This document shows, one piece after another, positions 15,628 through 22,569 of a stretch of 64,000 nucleotides of DNA. This DNA comes from Gemmata palustris (lineage in GTDB: Bacteria > Planctomycetota > Planctomycetia > Gemmatales > Gemmataceae): contig NZ_JAGKQQ010000001.1 of NCBI RefSeq assembly GCF_017939745.1, forward strand, positions 4,030,001 to 4,094,000, read 5' to 3'. The notes beneath the pieces were generated by a model. The model was not told the DNA's origin. It did no database searches and worked only from the letters and a program-made list of their open reading frames with translations. Position numbers and translations under genes: made by a program. Each line of letters opens with the position of its first letter. Within the stretch, counting starts at the first letter, position 1.

Positions 15628-16164
15628 TCACACCTTCAGCTTGCCCTCGATCGAATCGTCCAGCGTCTTCCCGACGGCGGCCCCGATGAGCATCTTCACG
15701 TAAGCCACCGCGCTCCCGTGCTTCGTGTCCCAGTAGTACCCGTCGGTCGGCGTGACCCTGATGACGGTGATTCGCGGATCGTCCTTCCCGCCGGTGAACC
15801 AGGTCTTGAGGATCGGCTCCCACAATTCCTCGATCTTCGCCCGGTCGGTGGTGACAGTGGCCCGCCCGGTCAGGCTCAGGAAGTCGGAGTTCGGCGCCCC
15901 CTGGAACAAGAGCTTTACAGACGGGTCGTGCGCCAGCTCCTGGTTCTGGTGACTGTCGCTCGCGCTCAGGAACCACAGGTTCCCGTCGTCGTCCACCTTG
16001 CGGACGTTCATCGGGCGGGTGCCGCCGGTCTCGCCGTTGGGAACCGTGGTGCAGAAGAAGCAGTTCTTCGCGTACCCGACGAGCTCCCGGATCTTCGCGA
16101 CCGCGGCCTTGCCCTGCAGGTCGTCTTTGTTCTGTTCCGGCTGGTTCTCGTTGATCGAATTCAT
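15628..16164 (-). CDS. pyridoxamine 5'-phosphate oxidase-like protein (general stress protein 26 type)
   Basis: Protein of 178 aa of the FMN-binding split-barrel fold. Recognisable segments are KIRELVGYAKNCFFCTTVPNGETGGTRPMNV (cofactor-binding start), GNLWFLSASDSHQNQEL, VKLLFQGAPNSDFLSLTGRATV and ELWEPILKTWFTGGKDDPRITVIRVTPTDGYYWD. These match the general-stress-protein-26 subgroup. Such proteins bind flavin or F420 and are induced by stress; the substrate is not known. The start MNSINENQ at 16164 is chosen over a long N-terminal extension. It is divergent from the SDR gene at 16272, with about 107 bases between. Confidence 0.85.
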   Translation of the reverse strand: MNSINENQPEQNKDDLQGKAAVAKIRELVGYAKNCFFCTTVPNGETGGTRPMNVRKVDDDGNLWFLSASDSHQNQELAHDPSVKLLFQGAPNSDFLSLTGRATVTTDRAKIEELWEPILKTWFTGGKDDPRITVIRVTPTDGYYWDTKHGSAVAYVKMLIGAAVGKTLDDSIEGKLKV

Positions 16165-16271
16165 TGTGAAGCTCCGTTGTGGAAAGGCTTTGCCGGGCGT
16201 TCCTCCGCAAACCACGCGCCGGTATGCCTTGTGCAGTCGTGATGGCGTCTGCACCACACCTGGAGTTGCCA

Positions 16272-17144
16272 ATGAGCCAGCAGAAGGAACCGAAAGGCCC
16301 GATGAAGCCGCAGTCCCAGCCGAAGCCCGGCCTGGACTCGGCAATGGACCCGCCGCCGAAGTACAAAGCCCCGCTCTATAAGGGCGCCGACAAGCTCAAG
16401 GGTAAGGCCGCGCTCATCACCGGGGGCGACTCCGGGATCGGGCGATCGGTCGCGGTCCTGTACGCGCGCGAGGGGGCGGACGTGGCGATCGTGTATCTGG
16501 CTGCTGAGCAGTCCGATGCCGAGGAAACCAAGAAAGCGGTGCAGGAAGAAGGGCGCAAGTGCCTGCTCCTCCCCGGTGACGTGAAGGACCCGAAGTTCTG
16601 CCGGGACGCGGTCGAGGAGACCGTTGCCGAGTACGGGCGGCTCGACGTGCTGGTGAACAATGCGGCGTACCAGGAGACGCAGCAGAAGCTCGAGGACATC
16701 AGCGACGAGCAGTTCGACACGACGTTCCGGACGAACATCTACGGGTACTTCTACATGGCCAAGGCGGCGGTCGCGTACCTGCCGAAGGGCGGGGCGATCG
16801 TGAACTGCGGGTCGATCACCGGGCTCGAAGGGAACAAGACGCTGATCGACTACGCCAGCACCAAGGGCGCGATCCACGCCTTCACCAAGAGTCTGGCGCA
16901 GAACCTGATCGACCGGGGCATTCGGGTGAACTGCGTGTCGCCGGGGCCGATCTGGACGCCCCTGCAACCGGTGTCGAAGCCGCCGGACAAAGTGGCCGAA
17001 CACGGCGCCGGCACTCCGCTGAAGCGCCCCGGCCAGCCCGAGGAGGTGGCCCCGGCGTTCGTGTTCTTCGCGTCGGAGGCGGATTCGAGTTACATCAACG
17101 GCGAGATCCTGACCCTGCTCGGCGGCGAGACGCGGGCGGGGTGA
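16272..17144 (+). CDS. short-chain dehydrogenase/reductase, stress-protein 39 type
   Basis: NAD(P)-dependent oxidoreductase of 290 aa. The Rossmann glycine motif is TGGDSGIGRSVAV, the cofactor-site motif is LVNNAAYQ, and the catalytic residues are S in NCGSITG and Y-x3-K in YASTKGAIH. An N-terminal proline/lysine extension (~45 aa, MSQQKEPKGPMKPQSQPKP) is typical of the YdaD/YhdF general-stress subgroup. The C-terminus GEILTLLGGETRAG is also characteristic. The substrate is unknown. The ATG at 16272 is chosen because the extension then matches the subgroup. Confidence 0.9.
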   Translation: MSQQKEPKGPMKPQSQPKPGLDSAMDPPPKYKAPLYKGADKLKGKAALITGGDSGIGRSVAVLYAREGADVAIVYLAAEQSDAEETKKAVQEEGRKCLLLPGDVKDPKFCRDAVEETVAEYGRLDVLVNNAAYQETQQKLEDISDEQFDTTFRTNIYGYFYMAKAAVAYLPKGGAIVNCGSITGLEGNKTLIDYASTKGAIHAFTKSLAQNLIDRGIRVNCVSPGPIWTPLQPVSKPPDKVAEHGAGTPLKRPGQPEEVAPAFVFFASEADSSYINGEILTLLGGETRAG

Positions 17145-17157
17145 AACGAGAGCAAAC

Positions 17158-17185
17158 GAAAAAAGCTCCGGCAAAAACCGGGGCT
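17158..17185 (-). terminator. rho-independent terminator, minus strand
   Basis: On the minus strand AGCCCCGG (17185-17178), loop, CCGGAGCT (17171-17164), then six T. It is placed to end leftward transcription from the ferritin-like remnant and flavin reductase genes. Confidence 0.7.
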
Positions 17186-17206
17186 CCCCACGTCCTGCTT
17201 CCGCGC

Positions 17207-17452
17207 TTACTTTTTGCCGCCCGCTTTAGGTGCGGCTTTCCCCTTCTGAGGTGCGGGTGCCGGCTCATCCTCTTCCGGCTCTTCTTCTTCCGTGTCGTCC
17301 TCCCCGTCGCCCTCGGCTTCCTGGGCCTCGACGTTGATGACGGTCTCGGCCAGTTCGTTCAGCTTCTCGTCGGCCTCTTTCTCCTCGTCCAGCGTCTCCT
17401 GGAGCAGCACCTCGGCCTCGGGGTAATCGGCCCGATGAACTCGCGCCGCTGC
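17207..17452 (-). pseudogene. C-terminal remnant of a ferritin-like (DUF892/YciE) protein
   Basis: Only the last ~80 residues remain: YPEAEVLLQETLDEEKEADEKLNELAETVINVEAQEAEG, the fourth helix and tail of YciE/DUF892 ferritin-like proteins, followed by an acidic, proline-rich, lysine-ended tail. The helices carrying the first iron ligands are missing and no start codon fits. The frame upstream has no family similarity, so the gene is 5'-truncated. It lies next to other stress-type genes. Confidence 0.6.
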
Positions 17453-17523
17453 ACGGGTGGATCCCTCGTTGGAGCGAGGCGTGCGTGGTGCTGCAAAGGC
17501 GGTGCCGACGAATCTACAGTCGG

Positions 17524-18075
17524 TTACAGCATCTCGGGCTTGAACTTCTTCCGGTAGCTCTTGTTCTCGCCGGCGATCATGAACCCCCCGTCGCCCCGGT
17601 AGTGAACCGTCTTCGGGTACTTCGGCGATCTGGCGACGTGGGCCTTCACGCACTCGAAGACGAACAGGCTGTACTTCTTCGCTTGGCTGTTATCCACGAG
17701 CCGGCACTCGAAGTTCGCGTAGCACTCCGCGATGAGTGGCGCGTCAACCTGCTTCGCTTTTTCCGGGGTGAGGCCGAACGTCTCGAACTTGTCGATCTCG
17801 GGGCCGTGGTTGTTGCCGGTCCCGATCACCGCCTCGATCAGGTCGAAGGTCGGTACGTTGAAGACGCATTCCTTGCTCTTGCGGATCAGTTCGCGGCTGT
17901 GGTTCTGGTCCCAGATGTAGCACCCGATGTGGTCGTACCCGAGCATCATGTGCCAGCCCATCGTCATGATGTTCCGTTCGCCCGCGTGGGCGGAGCTGAC
18001 CAGGACGATGGGGCCGGGTTCGAGGAACCGGCGAATCTTATTGGTGGGAAAGTCGTCTTTCTTGCGGCTGTTCAT
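17524..18075 (-). CDS. flavin reductase-like FMN-binding protein
   Basis: Protein of 183 aa of the flavin-reductase split-barrel family. Key segments are PGPIVLVSSAHAGERNIMTMGWHMMLGYDHIGCYIWDQNHSRELI, where the usual 'P..v.lvts.......N.mt..W' pattern is clear, ECVFNVPTFDLIEAVIGTG, and AECYANFECRLVD. Such proteins bind FMN and often serve as reductases for partner oxygenases or have unknown partners. The start MNSRKKDDF is consistent with family length. It lies in a minus-strand cluster with two SDR genes and a ferritin-like remnant. Confidence 0.85.
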   Translation of the reverse strand: MNSRKKDDFPTNKIRRFLEPGPIVLVSSAHAGERNIMTMGWHMMLGYDHIGCYIWDQNHSRELIRKSKECVFNVPTFDLIEAVIGTGNNHGPEIDKFETFGLTPEKAKQVDAPLIAECYANFECRLVDNSQAKKYSLFVFECVKAHVARSPKYPKTVHYRGDGGFMIAGENKSYRKKFKPEML

Positions 18076-18132
18076 TTGTGGCTCCGGGGCGCGGGGCGCT
18101 TGCCCGGTTGCAACTCCCGCGCCCCGACGCGC

Positions 18133-18885
18133 CTACACCTGGGCCATGCCGCCGTCCACGGACAGGTCGATCCCGGTCACGAAGCTGCTGTCGTCCGACG
18201 CGAGGAACAGGGCGACGGTGGCGATCTCCTCGGGGCGCCCCATTCGGCCGAGCGGCACCTGAGCGGCGAACCCCGCCTTGAGCTGCTCCACCTGGTCCTT
18301 CTCAGTTACGACGGTCTCGAAGATCGGCGTGTCGATCGGGCCGGGGCTGAGGGTGTTGACCCGGATCTTGCGCTCCTTCAGGTCAGCGGTCCAGGTCCTC
18401 GCGAACGAGCGAACCGCGGCCTTGGTGGCGCTGTAGACGCTGAACGCGGGCGAGCCCGTGTACCCGGCGATCGACCCGTTCAGAATGATTGACGCGCCAC
18501 CCGCCATCAGGGGCAGCGCCTTCTGCACCGTGAAGAGGAGCCCCTTCACGTTGATGCCGAACAGCTTGTCGAAGTGCGCCTCGGTCACGTCGGCGATGGG
18601 TACCAGTTCCCCCACCCCGGCGTTGGCGAACACGACGTCCACCCTGCCGTGCTTCTCCTTCACCAGCGCGTACAGCCGGTCGATGTCGGAGAGCTTGGCG
18701 ACATCGCCTTGCACGGCGGTGACGTTCCGCCCGATCTCCTTAACCGCCGCCTCCAGCTCGGCCTTCCGGCGGCCGGTGATGTAGACGTGCGCCCCTTCTT
18801 TCGCGAACAGCTTGGCGGTCGCCAGCCCCATGCCGCTGTTACCACCGGTGACGACCGCGACCTTGCCTTCGAGTTTGCCAGCCAT
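18133..18885 (-). CDS. SDR-family oxidoreductase
   Basis: Protein of 250 aa with the classical SDR layout: TGGNSGMGLATAKLF (cofactor), NAGVGELVP, catalytic S in LNGSIAGYTG, Y-x3-K in YSATKAAVRS, and the C-terminal ASDDSSFVTGIDLSVDGGMAQV. It is probably an NADP-dependent glucose/ribitol-type dehydrogenase; the substrate cannot be read from sequence. The start MAGKLEGKVAVVTGG at 18885 gives the normal family length. It lies 55 bases downstream of another SDR gene on the same strand, so the two form an operon transcribed away from the HxlR-type regulator. Confidence 0.9.
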   Translation of the reverse strand: MAGKLEGKVAVVTGGNSGMGLATAKLFAKEGAHVYITGRRKAELEAAVKEIGRNVTAVQGDVAKLSDIDRLYALVKEKHGRVDVVFANAGVGELVPIADVTEAHFDKLFGINVKGLLFTVQKALPLMAGGASIILNGSIAGYTGSPAFSVYSATKAAVRSFARTWTADLKERKIRVNTLSPGPIDTPIFETVVTEKDQVEQLKAGFAAQVPLGRMGRPEEIATVALFLASDDSSFVTGIDLSVDGGMAQV

Positions 18886-18940
18886 TGGAGTGCTCCTAAA
18901 AGAATCGGCCGCAGCGCGGCCGGAGATGGTTCGAGTTTGG

Positions 18941-19690
18941 TTACCGCAACCCGCCGGTGGCCAGGAGAGTCTCACCGGTCAGCCATCCGGCGTCGTCCGA
19001 AGCGAGGAACACGGCGATGGAGGCGATGTCCGCGGGCTGACCCGCACGACCGAGCGGGGTCTGGGCGACGAACCCGGCTTCCATCTCCGAACCGATCACA
19101 CCCAGCGTCCGCGCGCCCTCGGTGTCAACCAAGCCCGGGTTGATCGAGTTCACCCGGATCTTCTTCGGCCCCAGTTCCTTCGACAACACCCCGGTGATCG
19201 CGTCCACCGCCCCTTTGGTCGCGGTGTACACGGCGGTGTTCGGCGGGGTGACGCGGCTGACCCCGGAGCCGATGTTGATGACGCTCGCGCCTTCTTTCAG
19301 GTGCTTGGCGGCTGCTTGAGTGGTGAGCAGGAGCCCGAGGACGTTGATGTTGAACAGGCGGTGGAAGTGATCTTCGGTGATCTGCTCGATCGGGGCGAAC
19401 TCGTACACCCCGGAGTTGTTCACCAGGACGTCGAGCCGGCCGTAGTGCTTGACCGCGGCCTCGACGATGGCTTCTGCATCCGCCTTCTTCGACACGTCGC
19501 CCTTCACGGCCACGGCTTTGCCGCCCTTCGCGGTGATGTCGGCCACCACCTTGTCGGCGCCTTCCTTGCTGGAGGCATAATTGACGACCACCGAGGCCCC
19601 TTCAGCGGCGAGGTGGCGGGCGATTTCCGCCCCGATGCCCTTCGAGGCGCCCGTGACCACCGCCACTTTGCCCGCAAGTTTCTTCGACAT
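18941..19690 (-). CDS. SDR-family oxidoreductase, first gene of HxlR-linked operon
   Basis: Protein of 249 aa. The glycine motif is TGASKGIGAEIARHL, and NNSGVYEF replaces the more usual NNAG. Catalytic S lies in NIGSGVSRV and Y-x3-K in YTATKGAVDAI, with an LASDDAGWLTGETLLATGG C-terminus. It resembles 3-oxoacyl-ACP reductase-type and glucose-dehydrogenase-type SDRs. It is divergently arranged with the HxlR-family gene at 19802. Two inverted repeats in the shared 111-base gap suggest that the regulator controls this operon, as is common for HxlR-SDR pairs. Confidence 0.9.
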   Translation of the reverse strand: MSKKLAGKVAVVTGASKGIGAEIARHLAAEGASVVVNYASSKEGADKVVADITAKGGKAVAVKGDVSKKADAEAIVEAAVKHYGRLDVLVNNSGVYEFAPIEQITEDHFHRLFNINVLGLLLTTQAAAKHLKEGASVINIGSGVSRVTPPNTAVYTATKGAVDAITGVLSKELGPKKIRVNSINPGLVDTEGARTLGVIGSEMEAGFVAQTPLGRAGQPADIASIAVFLASDDAGWLTGETLLATGGLR

Positions 19691-19709
19691 GACCGTCTCC
19701 TGCTTAGGT

Positions 19710-19765
19710 CAGTTGCAGTTCGCAACTGGCGGGGTATACAATGGGCAGCAGTTGCCCCTTGCAAC
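19710..19765. promoter_or_regulatory. divergent promoter with two HxlR-type operators
   Basis: GTTGC-N5-GCAAC occurs twice, at 19712-19726 (extended to CAGTTGC/GCAACTG) and 19751-19765, with centres 39 bases apart. Between them is TATACA (19735-19740), a good -10, with TTGCAG (19713-19718) as a -35 at 16-base spacing for the regulator gene. Operators overlapping both promoter elements fit repression by the HxlR-type protein. Confidence 0.6.
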
Positions 19766-19801
19766 CGATTTCTAAAATTCTCCCGTAACGGGGGAAAAGC
19801 C

Positions 19802-20266
19802 ATGAAACGAAAGAGCTTAGAGAACGACGAATGCCCGCTCGCCCGGTCCCTGGAGGCGATCGGGGACACGTGGTCGGTGCTCATCGTGCGGCAGGCGCTG
19901 GCGGGCGACCGACGGTTCGGGGAATTCGAGAAGAGCCTCGGGGTGGCCAAGAACATCCTGACCGTGCGGCTGCGGAAGCTCGTCGCGCTCGGGGTACTCG
20001 AACAGGTTCCGGTCGAGGGGAGCACGTACCAGGAGTACTCGCTGACCGAAAAGGGGCGAGGGCTGTTCCTGGTGCTGATGGCGATCCGGCAGTGGGGCGA
20101 GGGGTGCGGGGGCGACAACCCCTACGTTCTGGTGGACAAGCGGGACCGGAAGCCGGTGAAGCCGCTCGCGTTCCACGCGCACGACGGGCGGGAAGTCGGG
20201 CCGGACGACATGGAACTCGTCCCGGCGGAGGAGTTCAGCCGGCCTGAATGCGCGCGGCGGAAGTAG
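19802..20266 (+). CDS. HxlR-family winged-helix transcriptional regulator
   Basis: Protein of 154 aa. It begins MKRKSLENDECPLARSLEAIGDTWSVLIVRQALAGDRRFGEFEKSLGVAKNILTVRLRKLVALGVLEQVP, the conserved HxlR pattern: a cysteine near the N-terminus (a redox or aldehyde sensor in several members), GD.Ws.li.r, and the recognition helix. The C-terminal extension (PVKPLAFHAHDGREVGPDDMELVP) is typical of the longer subgroup. It probably represses the divergent SDR operon, itself, or both. The ATG at 19802 follows GGGGAAAAG. Confidence 0.92.
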   Translation: MKRKSLENDECPLARSLEAIGDTWSVLIVRQALAGDRRFGEFEKSLGVAKNILTVRLRKLVALGVLEQVPVEGSTYQEYSLTEKGRGLFLVLMAIRQWGEGCGGDNPYVLVDKRDRKPVKPLAFHAHDGREVGPDDMELVPAEEFSRPECARRK

Positions 20267-20269
20267 CCC

Positions 20270-20653
20270 TCAAACGTGTTCGATCCACCGCCGAATCAGC
20301 GCGGCGAACGCGTCTCGCTTTACTTTCACGTCGGCCGTGTCCGCGAACGTCACCGACGCCCGGTCCTTTCCCAGCCAGGTGAGCAGCCCGACCGGGTCGT
20401 CGATCGTGATCCCGTTCCCGGCCCGCACCTTCGCGCCGAGGTGGAGGATCATCTGCACTCCCGCCTTCGCGCGCAAGTGGAATGTTGCGAACCACTCCGT
20501 GGTGCGGAAGCTGGGGGCGTTCCACTTGATGCCCTCGGTGACGCCCGGCGTGCCGAGGAGGATCTCTCGAATCGCGAGGACCGCGGGCTTGTGTAGGTGC
20601 TCCAGGGTGGTGAGAAAACTTTCCACGGTGTCGGCCGGCCTCTTCGTCGCCAC
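20270..20653 (-). CDS. DUF1801 (YdhG-like) protein
   Basis: Protein of 127 aa with the DUF1801 pattern: VESFLTTLEHLHKPAVLAIREILLGTPGVTEGIKWNAPSFRTTEWFATFHLRAKAGVQMILHLGAK, where 'E.i.W..P.F' and 'hlgak' are family hallmarks. Function is unknown; some relatives are annotated as iron chaperones on weak grounds. It converges with the regulator gene, with three bases between stops, and lies 9 bases downstream of a VOC-type gene, forming a two-gene unit. Confidence 0.85.
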   Translation of the reverse strand: MATKRPADTVESFLTTLEHLHKPAVLAIREILLGTPGVTEGIKWNAPSFRTTEWFATFHLRAKAGVQMILHLGAKVRAGNGITIDDPVGLLTWLGKDRASVTFADTADVKVKRDAFAALIRRWIEHV

Positions 20654-20662
20654 GGTGTGCCC

Positions 20663-21055
20663 TCACGCGAGGTTGAGCTGCCACGACACGCCGAACCGGT
20701 CGTTGACCCAAGTGAATTTCTGACTGAACCCGTAGTTGCTCGGCGGCATCAGTACCGCTCCGCCCTCGGACAGGACCGCGAACGCCTTATCCAGTTCGTT
20801 CTCGTCGGCGCACTCGACGAAAAGGGAGGCGGACGGGGTGAAGGTGAAGGCGTGCTTGGCCGGGCTGTCGATGCACGCGAGCCGATGCCCGCCGAGTGTG
20901 AACTCGGCCCGCTTGATCGTGCCTTCGGCTCCGTACTCTCCGGGGCCATACTTCTCGGTTCGATCCACGGTCCCCTTGAATAGGGACACGTAAAGCGTCA
21001 TGGCCTCCTCGGCGCGGCCCTCGAACATCAACTGCGTGACGGCTGAACGTGGCAT
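20663..21055 (-). CDS. VOC-superfamily protein (PhnB/3-demethylubiquinone type)
   Basis: Protein of 130 aa. It begins MPRSAVTQLMFEGRAEEAMTLYVSLFKGTVDRTEKYGPGE and ends GAVLMPPSNYGFSQKFTWVNDRFGVSWQLNLA, the characteristic fold and ends of the PhnB-like VOC family (YG.s.kf.wv.DrFGvsWql). Members bind a metal or are non-catalytic; the substrate is unknown. It is followed by the DUF1801 gene, a frequent pairing. The start at 21055 gives the normal family length; an upstream frame extension is not supported. Confidence 0.88.
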   Translation of the reverse strand: MPRSAVTQLMFEGRAEEAMTLYVSLFKGTVDRTEKYGPGEYGAEGTIKRAEFTLGGHRLACIDSPAKHAFTFTPSASLFVECADENELDKAFAVLSEGGAVLMPPSNYGFSQKFTWVNDRFGVSWQLNLA

Positions 21056-21186
21056 TTCCACTCCCCCAATGAGAAAGGGGAGACCGTAATCGCTGGGCAG
21101 TGACGTGTCCAGCTCAGCAGACGGGCGGCACGCAGGTTGCAAACAGTTAGCCGCCGCCCAGTTGCTCCCCCTTCCGGGCCATTCCG

Positions 21187-21381
21187 GTGACGACCGATCC
21201 CAAACTCGACGCAATAACCGCTTGGGCCGAGGCCATCGCGCGGAGCGCCCGTACCCCACTGGACCGGATGGATTCTGCCCTGACACGGGCCGAAGCAAAG
21301 ATCGCGCAGATCCGTGAGTCGATCGCCCGCCGCGACCGTGAACTGGGCCTCTCAACTCGGGACGCTTCTACGGGCGCGTAG
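21187..21381 (+). CDS. small helical protein, tentative
   Basis: A GTG-initiated frame of 64 aa (MTTDPKLDAITAWAEAIARS...ALTRAEAKIAQIRESIARRDRELG) with regular amphipathic helices. No good ribosome site is seen and no family is recognised. It precedes a small cysteine-rich gene and may be co-transcribed with it. Confidence 0.35.
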   Translation: MTTDPKLDAITAWAEAIARSARTPLDRMDSALTRAEAKIAQIRESIARRDRELGLSTRDASTGA

Positions 21382-21420
21382 ACCCGTCAACCATACCGTT
21401 TCACACCTGTGGAGCTCATC

Positions 21421-21654
21421 ATGGCACGCCGATCCGACGAAGAATGGGGCGAGTGTAAGGACTGCAAGTGGTTCCAGGTCGAACCCGGCGCGAGCGTCGA
21501 GAACACGACGATGGGGCTGTGCATCGAGGAGAGCCTCCAGCGGTTCACCTTGCGGGTCTCGGGGAATAGCGGGTGCAACTGCTTCGTGGCCGGAAAAGTG
21601 GCACACGCCAAGGGGTCGGGATCGGCCCCACCGACGGCCAAACCGACCCGCTGA
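21421..21654 (+). CDS. small cysteine-rich protein
   Basis: Protein of 77 aa, MARRSDEEWGECKDCKWFQVEPG ... MGLCIEESLQRFTLRVSGNSGCNCFVAG. Four to five cysteines arranged C-x2-C ... C ... C-x-C suggest a metal or Fe-S site. The LCIEESLQ.F.LRVSG.SGCN pattern faintly recalls small subunits of glycyl-radical enzymes of the benzylsuccinate-synthase type, but no partner enzyme is nearby and I do not assert that. The ATG at 21421 is chosen over 21409 by position. A terminator follows directly, so this is probably a real, independently ended transcript. Confidence 0.6.
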   Translation: MARRSDEEWGECKDCKWFQVEPGASVENTTMGLCIEESLQRFTLRVSGNSGCNCFVAGKVAHAKGSGSAPPTAKPTR

Positions 21655-21660
21655 AACGAA

Positions 21661-21690
21661 GGAGCCCCGGTGACGAACCCGGGCTTTATC
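21661..21690 (+). terminator. terminator after small cysteine-rich gene
   Basis: AGCCCCGG (21663-21670) pairs with CCCGGGCT (21678-21685) with one mismatch, followed by TTAT. Confidence 0.5.
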
Positions 21691-21708
21691 GCGTGACGGG
21701 CGCCGACC

Positions 21709-21930
21709 TCACTCGTCCTTATCCTCGTCGCCGTCGGCATCCAGGTCCGCGTCACCGAGATCGCTCTCTTCGTCCTCGTCCTCCTCTTCGTCCTCGTCCT
21801 CCTCTTCGTCCTCGTCTTCATCGGCGCTGAGAACAGGGAACAGCTCTTCATCGGCCTCGCGGAAGGGCGGCAACTGACCGGAAAGATCCTGTGACGAGAG
21901 CGGGCCTCCCTTGTCACGCCCAGCAGTCAC
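21709..21930 (-). CDS. acidic-tailed small protein, tentative
   Basis: A frame that can start at GTG ~21930 and encodes about 73 aa ending in a long run of Asp/Glu (ADEDEDEEEDEDEEEDEDEE...). The DNA is a GAC/GAG-type codon repeat prone to slippage. It begins where the efflux-adaptor remnant ends. It could be a remnant of a larger acidic-tailed gene. Confidence 0.35.
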   Translation of the reverse strand: MTAGRDKGGPLSSQDLSGQLPPFREADEELFPVLSADEDEDEEEDEDEEEDEDEESDLGDADLDADGDEDKDE

Positions 21931-22112
21931 CTTTCCAAAGGCTTTTTCGGGTTCGCCGGCTCCGGCTTGCGGAACTCGTACTCCACCTTCTCGCCGTCGC
22001 GGACCGGCCGGACCCCATCGACGACGATCCGGCCGCTCGCATCCAGCCCCTTGTTGACGACAACGATGCCGTCCATCTCGTGCTGGATCACGATCTCGCG
22101 CTGGTGCGCCAC
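21927..22112 (-). pseudogene. C-terminal remnant of RND efflux periplasmic adaptor
   Basis: About 60 residues remain: VIQHEMDGIVVVNKGLDASGRIVVDGVRPVRDGEKVEYEFRKPE, the membrane-proximal end of AcrA/HlyD-type adaptors ('G..vv..GL..Gd.VVvdG...vrdG..V'). Everything upstream (lipoyl, hairpin and barrel domains) is missing and replaced by unrelated sequence. It is a 5'-truncated gene fragment. Confidence 0.7.
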
Positions 22113-22246
22113 GCCCGGAGAGGTTCGGCACGGCGAATTCCGCAACACGGGCGTTTCCGAACGGGTTCCGTGCCTTTGCCGCGACTCAATGTCTCGATCA
22201 TACGCTTCCGCTTGCGCGAGTGCCCGTCTTCCAGCATTCTGCCGCC

Positions 22247-22460
22247 GTGAGCGCGCGCAGCGAGATCCACACGGACGGAACCTTCAACGACCGAACCGGA
22301 GTCGGCGGATGGGCGGCCGTTATCGCGCGCACCTCGTCGGGCGCCGAACTGACACCTCCAGCTACGAAATGGAGTTTCGCGCATTGGTCGAGGCCGCGAA
22401 GATGGCCGACGGGCCGTGTACGATCAGCAGCGATTACGACGGCCTGAACCGCCCCGCATC
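22247..22460 (+). pseudogene. frameshifted RNase HI remnant
   Basis: In one frame SEIHTDGTFNDRTGVGGWAAVIAR matches the start of RNase HI (TDGs...G.GGwa.v, with the first catalytic Asp). In the next frame TDTSSYEMEFRALVEAAKMADGP...ISSDYDGL continues it (catalytic Glu in EMEF, Asp in SSDYDG). The frame changes near 22345. The remainder of the enzyme is absent. The MATE gene follows. Confidence 0.65.
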
Positions 22461-22569
22461 CCAATCGCAAGAAATGGCCCGACCGGCCCCAAACTGGAGC
22501 AGGTTGTGTGATGCACGGCGCCTAAAATGTGCCAGTCGCGCCCGCACGCTCACAGGAATTGGGGTCAGG

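Noticed and set aside
19690..19802. Riboswitch in the HxlR-SDR gap
   Set aside because: The structure is fully explained by two short operators and a promoter; no aptamer-like fold is evident.
21967..22569. Long N-terminal extension of the MATE protein
   Set aside because: The extension covers the RNase HI remnant and antisense adaptor tail; MATE similarity begins at 22570.
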